DNA from: SZAS-79 sp965279075
GTDB taxonomy: Bacteria; Pseudomonadota; Gammaproteobacteria; Burkholderiales; SG8-39
Assembly: GCA_965279075.1 (NCBI GenBank)
Contig: CBDIHI010000011.1
Span: 496,001 to 560,000, forward strand
Direction: 5' to 3'
Length of the DNA: 64,000 nt
Part shown: piece after piece, positions 60,352 through 64,000 of the stretch
Layout of the letters: each line of letters starts with the position of its first letter
Numbering within the stretch: position 1 is the stretch's first letter
Program-made: the position numbers and the translations under genes
The notes under the pieces: generated by a model
The model's database searches: none
Told to the model about the DNA's origin: nothing
What the model saw: the letters and a program-made list of their open reading frames with translations, nothing else

Positions 60352-60579
60352 ATGAAAAGGTTCCAAGCCGTCGTCGTTTCCATCGCCCTGTCCCTCGTTG
60401 CCGGATGCGGAGTCGAGACCGCGAGCACTGCGGCCACGGCCGCTGCGTTGAAGCAGAAGGAACTGGAGGCCGGCAAAAAGACCATGGAGCAGGCCCAGCA
60501 GAAGGTCGAGCAATCCATGCAGCAGGTGCAGCAGGCCGCCGAGAAGGCGGGCGAGGCCGACAAGACCGAAAAGCAGTAG
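60352..60579 (+). CDS. Small Ala/Gln-rich lipoprotein with coiled coil
   Basis: The 75-residue product has a lipoprotein signal peptide with the lipobox LVAGC, so the mature protein should start at Cys. The rest is a charged, alanine- and glutamine-rich helix (KKTMEQAQQKVEQSMQQVQQ) with heptad-like spacing, resembling small coiled-coil outer-membrane lipoproteins in style only. No function can be assigned. It sits between tRNA-Arg and the methyltransferase pair. Confidence 0.6.
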   Translation: MKRFQAVVVSIALSLVAGCGVETASTAATAAALKQKELEAGKKTMEQAQQKVEQSMQQVQQAAEKAGEADKTEKQ

Positions 60580-60637
60580 CGGCGCAAACCGGCGTCGCCG
60601 CGAAACGCGCATGTGGGGGCTCCGAGGCTCGGCTATC

Positions 60638-61513
60638 ATGTCGCCCGCCATGATTGACGCACTCTTAAAGCAGTCCTGCGCGCGTGCCTGCCTCGCGGCC
60701 GCTGCGCTCCTCCTCCTGCCGCCCGCCATGGCCCAGGACGACAACTTCACCCCGTTCGTCATCAGCGGCGACGAGGTCGTGCTGCGCATGCTGCGCATGG
60801 CCGACGTTGGGCCGCAGGACTACCTGATCGATCTCGGATCCGGCGACGGGCGCATCCCGATCCAGGCCGCGAAGCGCTTCGGCGCGCGTGGCCTCGGTCT
60901 GGACCTTGACCCGCCACTGGTGGAACTCGCGCGCAAGAACGCGCAGGAGCAGGGCGTGGCCGACAAGGTCGCCTTCGAGGTGAAGGACCTGTTCGAAACG
61001 GACCTGTCGAAGGCCAGCGTCGTCGCGTTCTACCTGCTGCCCGACGTGGCGCTCCAATTGCGGCCCAAGCTGCTGAAGGAGCTCCGGCCCGGCACACGCA
61101 TCGTCGCGCACGATTACCACCTCGGCGACTGGCCGCCCGACGAGTGGACCTCCATCCGGGTGCCGGACAAACCGGTCGCGCCGGTCGGCATCAGCCAGGT
61201 GTTCCTCTGGGTCGTCCCGGGGAACGCGCGGGGCCGCTGGACGGGCGAGGCGGCTGGCCGGCGGATCGTCATCGACATCGAGCAGCAGTACCAGGTGCTC
61301 AAGGCAAAGGTCTCCGGCGAGGGCCCGCCGCTGGAAGTACGCGGCGCGCGCCTGCGAGGGGAGGAACTGAGCCTCGTCATCGCGGGACAACTCGGCCGGC
61401 TCGACGGCGTTCATCGCTTGCAGGCGCGCATTTCGGGCAATCACATGGAAGGCGAGATCCTGACCGGTACGCGCTCGCCCGAGCGAACACCGTGGCAGGC
61501 CGAGAGGCAATGA
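60638..61513 (+). CDS. SAM-dependent methyltransferase homologue with export signal, copy 1
   Basis: From the ATG at 60638 the product has 291 residues. A signal-like segment (SCARACLAAAALLLLPPAMA, cleavage near MAQ) is followed by a class I methyltransferase fold: IDLGSGDGRIPIQAAK (motif I, residues 65-72), GLGLDLDPPLVELARKN and TDLSKASVVAFYLLPDVALQ. About 110 C-terminal residues form a beta-rich extension. Alternative starts at 60611 and 60650 exist. It overlaps copy 2 (ATGA). SAM in the periplasm is unexpected, so the signal may act as a membrane anchor or the start may be wrong. Confidence 0.7.
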   Translation: MSPAMIDALLKQSCARACLAAAALLLLPPAMAQDDNFTPFVISGDEVVLRMLRMADVGPQDYLIDLGSGDGRIPIQAAKRFGARGLGLDLDPPLVELARKNAQEQGVADKVAFEVKDLFETDLSKASVVAFYLLPDVALQLRPKLLKELRPGTRIVAHDYHLGDWPPDEWTSIRVPDKPVAPVGISQVFLWVVPGNARGRWTGEAAGRRIVIDIEQQYQVLKAKVSGEGPPLEVRGARLRGEELSLVIAGQLGRLDGVHRLQARISGNHMEGEILTGTRSPERTPWQAERQ

Positions 61514-62373
61514 GGTTCCGGGCACTCCTTGCGGCTGCCTGCCTGATTGCGGTCGGGCCCGCCTCGGCGCAGAGCTGGGCCTGGGACGACGGAACGGTGC
61601 CGTTCGTGGTCAGCCCGGAAGAGGTGGTCGACCGAATGTTGCGCATTGCGGACATCGGCCCGGCAGACCACGTCATCGATCTCGGCTCGGGAGACGGGCG
61701 CATCGTGATCGGCGCCGCGAAGCGCGGCGCGAGGGCCCTGGGCATCGACATCGACCCGACGCTCGTCGAGAGGGCGCGCGCAAACGCAGCGGCTGCCGGC
61801 GTGTCCGATCGCGCGACTTTTGTCGCGCAGGACCTGTTCGAGACCGACCTCTCGAAGGCTTCCGTCGTCACGATGTACCTGCTCCCCGAAGTGAACCTCA
61901 AGCTGCGCCCGAAGCTGCTCACGCTGAAGCCCGGAACCCGCATCGTCTCGCATGACTGGAACATGGGCGATTGGGAGCCCGACGAAACGATCGAGCTGCG
62001 CACGCCCGAAAAGCCGGTGGGTCTCGGCGGGAAGTCGCGGGTGCATTTGTGGATCATCCCGGCGGACGGGCGCGGACGCTGGGTGGCCGAGATCCCGCAG
62101 CACGGCGGGACGTGGGAGTTCGAGATCTCGCAGACCTACCAGTCGCTGGACGTGCGCGCCAGGGTCGGCGGCGGCGGGCGCGACTTTACAGTGAGGGGCG
62201 TGCGGTTGCGTGGCAGCGAGGTCAAAATGCTGGTGACGGGCCTGGTCGGCGGCAAGGCCTGGAACCAGTTTTTCAGGGGCACGCTTTCGGGCGATCGCAT
62301 CTCGGGGGACGTGCTTGTGTCGGACGGTGACCAACAACGGAAAGTGCCATGGACAGCCACGAGAAAAAGGTAG
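61510..62373 (+). CDS. SAM-dependent methyltransferase homologue with export signal, copy 2
   Basis: The ATG at 61510 overlaps the stop of copy 1. The 287 residues begin with a clear signal peptide (MRFRALLAAACLIAVGPASA, then QSW), followed by the same fold: VIDLGSGDGRIVIGAAK (motif I, 57-64), LGIDIDPTLVERARANA and TDLSKASVVTMYLLPEVNLK. The C-terminal beta-rich extension also matches copy 1. The two are tandem paralogues in one operon. The substrate is unknown. The last 25 bases overlap the permease gene. Confidence 0.75.
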   Translation: MRFRALLAAACLIAVGPASAQSWAWDDGTVPFVVSPEEVVDRMLRIADIGPADHVIDLGSGDGRIVIGAAKRGARALGIDIDPTLVERARANAAAAGVSDRATFVAQDLFETDLSKASVVTMYLLPEVNLKLRPKLLTLKPGTRIVSHDWNMGDWEPDETIELRTPEKPVGLGGKSRVHLWIIPADGRGRWVAEIPQHGGTWEFEISQTYQSLDVRARVGGGGRDFTVRGVRLRGSEVKMLVTGLVGGKAWNQFFRGTLSGDRISGDVLVSDGDQQRKVPWTATRKR

Positions 62374-63710
62374 ACGCCCAACCGCGCCAGCTGCTGTCGG
62401 TGTTCGACGGCGTGTTCCTGATGGTCGGTATGGTGATCGGCGTAGGGATCTTCAAGGCGCCTTCGGTTGTCGCAGGCAGCGTCGCGTCGGGGACCGAGTT
62501 CCTGCTCGCGTGGCTGGCAGGGGGATTGATTTCGCTTGCCGGCGCGCTGGTCTACGCGGAGCTCTCGGCGCGCCATCCGGATACGGGCGGTGAATACGCA
62601 TTCATCCTGCGCGGGCTGGGTCGCGGGACCGCGTTCCTCTTTGCGTGGTCGAGGATTACCGTGATCCAGACCGGCGCGATCGCCGCGGTGGCATTCGTGT
62701 TCGGTGACTACGCAACCCAGATCCTGCCGCTGGGCTCGCACAGCGCGGCGATCTACGCGGGGCTTGGGGTCATCGGCCTCACTGCGCTCAACCTGGCCGG
62801 CACGCTCCAGAGCAAGGGCCTGCAGAAGGTGATGGAGACGCTGCTCGTGCTCGGGCTGGTGACCGTGGCGGTGGGGGGGATAGCGGTAGGTACGACCGCC
62901 GGCGCACCGGCCCAGCTGGCGGCACCCGCCGCTTCCGCGGGCGGCGCCTATGGACTGGCGATGATATTCGTGCTGCTGACCTACGGGGGCTGGAACGAGG
63001 CCGCGTACCTCGGCGGCGAAGTCCGCGACCCGAAGCGCAACATGACCCGCATCCTGGTCTGGGGAATCGTGGCGGTCACAGCGCTCTACATGCTGGTCAA
63101 CATCGGCTACCTCGCGGCGCTCGGACTCGCCGGCATGAAGGATTCCAAGGCGGTGGCGGCCGACGTGATGCGACTGATCGCCGGGGAGAAGGGCGCACTG
63201 ATCCTCGCCGTCATCGTCTGCGTGTCGGCCTTCACGACGATGAACGCGGCAATCTTCACTGGCGCCCGCGCGAGCTACGCATTCGGCCGCGACTTTGCGC
63301 TGTTCGCAGGATTGGGTCGCTGGCGCGAGGCGGGCAGCACGCCGGCGACGGCGCTGGTCTGGCAGGGCGTGGTCACCCTGCTGCTGGTCCTGGCCAGCAC
63401 GTTCACGCCGGACGGGTTTTCCGCCATGGTCGCCTACACCTCGCCGGTGTTCTGGACGTTCTTCCTGCTGACGGGCCTCACGCTGTTCGTCTTCCGCGCG
63501 CGCGAGACCGGCAATGCGCTACCCGGATTTCGCGTGCCGTTCTATCCGCTCGTGCCGATCGCATTCTGCGCGATGTGCGCCTACATGCTGTACTCGAGCA
63601 TTGACTTCATCCGCGGGCCCTACGGCCCCAGTTTCGGTTCGGCTGTCCTCGGCGGCATCGCCATCATGTGCGCGGGCCTGCCCCTGTACTTCTTCTCGGG
63701 ACGCCGCTGA
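62349..63710 (+). CDS. APC-family amino acid permease
   Basis: The 453-residue product has about 12 hydrophobic segments and the APC opening VFDGVFLMVGMVIGVGIFKA with the GxGIF ligand loop. Other landmarks are LAGALVYAELSARHPDTGGE, LTYGGWNEAAYLGGEVRDPK and FTTMNAAIFTGARASYAFGR. It carries amino acids or polyamines across the inner membrane; the substrate is not clear. The ATG lies within the end of methyltransferase copy 2, so expression is probably coupled. Confidence 0.88.
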   Translation: MDSHEKKVDAQPRQLLSVFDGVFLMVGMVIGVGIFKAPSVVAGSVASGTEFLLAWLAGGLISLAGALVYAELSARHPDTGGEYAFILRGLGRGTAFLFAWSRITVIQTGAIAAVAFVFGDYATQILPLGSHSAAIYAGLGVIGLTALNLAGTLQSKGLQKVMETLLVLGLVTVAVGGIAVGTTAGAPAQLAAPAASAGGAYGLAMIFVLLTYGGWNEAAYLGGEVRDPKRNMTRILVWGIVAVTALYMLVNIGYLAALGLAGMKDSKAVAADVMRLIAGEKGALILAVIVCVSAFTTMNAAIFTGARASYAFGRDFALFAGLGRWREAGSTPATALVWQGVVTLLLVLASTFTPDGFSAMVAYTSPVFWTFFLLTGLTLFVFRARETGNALPGFRVPFYPLVPIAFCAMCAYMLYSSIDFIRGPYGPSFGSAVLGGIAIMCAGLPLYFFSGRR

Positions 63711-63717
63711 GGGCCGG

Positions 63718-64000
63718 ATGATCCGCGCCGGCCTCGTCATCCTGCTCCTTGTCCATGCGCTCGCAGCGCCCGCGCAGGACTACGAGCGCGAGAAGCGCTG
63801 GTCCGACGAGATCGTCCCGGGCCTCGTGGTGGGGGACGCCGTATGGGTAGACGGGCCGGCCGGGCGCAAATTCCTCGGGCTGTATGCAGAGGCCGCAAAT
63901 GCGCGAGCGGCGGTCCTGCTGATCCATGGCATAGGCGTGCACCCGGACCACGGCGTGATCGGTGCGCTGCGCGCCAGCCTCGCCGACGCGGGATACTCGA
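63718..64000 (+). CDS. DUF3530-like alpha/beta hydrolase, N-terminal part (3' truncated by window edge)
   Basis: An open frame begins at the ATG at 63718, with a GAGGG ribosome site, and runs off the right edge. The 94 visible residues have a signal peptide (MIRAGLVILLLVHALAAPAQ), then GLVVGDAVWVDGPAGRKFLG and the oxyanion-type strand AAVLLIHGIGVHPDHGVI. This pattern fits exported DUF3530 hydrolase-like proteins of betaproteobacteria. The catalytic nucleophile elbow lies beyond the window. Confidence 0.6.
   Translation, partial: MIRAGLVILLLVHALAAPAQDYEREKRWSDEIVPGLVVGDAVWVDGPAGRKFLGLYAEAANARAAVLLIHGIGVHPDHGVIGALRASLADAGYS

Overview
The window is dense, GC-rich bacterial chromosome with little spacing and many 4-base ATGA-type gene overlaps. 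Gene content and order point to a betaproteobacterium, probably Burkholderiales-like. The markers are the run dapB-carAB-greA-yhbY-rlmE-ftsH-folP-glmM-pstSCAB-tpiA-secG-tRNA-Leu-nuoA-N, the hrcA/grpE-dnaK-dnaJ and fur/bamE arrangements, and a Bug-type solute-binding protein. I saw no prophage, insertion sequence, CRISPR array or origin, and no stretch longer than 300 bases without a gene. Most of the window is conserved housekeeping DNA; the less familiar material is at the two ends.

1-3.1 kb: the tail of a propionyl-CoA synthetase gene, two HbpS/GlcG-like genes (one cytosolic, one exported), and an overlapping trio of a small cupin, a LigI-like TIM-barrel hydrolase and a crotonase. 3.0-6.7 kb (minus strand): an envelope operon of a TPR protein, an L,D-transpeptidase, an exported cyclophilin and LpxH. 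The first two share a homologous C-terminal domain. cysS follows on the plus strand. 8.2-10.5 kb: two tandem orphan branched-chain amino-acid-type binding proteins, one broken by a single-base frameshift. 10.6-17 kb (minus): dnaJ, dnaK and grpE behind a sigma-32-like promoter, then hemH, a SnoaL-like gene and hrcA. 17-23 kb: nadK, recN, a Bug protein, a GDT1-family exporter, fur, bamE and dapB.

23.1-38.5 kb: carAB with a strong promoter and a leader hairpin, greA, yhbY (whose tail is antisense to greA), rlmE, ftsH, folP (apparent CTG start), glmM, a pstSCAB operon behind a Pho box, tpiA and secG. 38.5-53.6 kb: tRNA-Leu(GAG), the complete 14-gene complex I operon nuoA-N, and a Nudix hydrolase. 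The pst operon carries no phoU here.

53.7-64 kb: mixed genes. These are a MaoC-like hot-dog protein, a 704-residue fusion of a thiol-dioxygenase-like cupin with four rhodanese modules, a 573-residue protein of unknown function with a possible degenerate PilZ region, a divergent N-formylglutamate amidohydrolase homologue, a SemiSWEET-like membrane protein, a glycine-zipper protein, tRNA-Arg(CCT), a small lipoprotein, two tandem SAM-methyltransferase homologues with export signals, an APC permease and the start of a DUF3530-like hydrolase. I found no convincing new multi-gene system. The best leads are the cupin-rhodanese fusion, the exported methyltransferase pair and the carA leader hairpin. 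All product calls are from motifs and recalled family features; no database search was possible.
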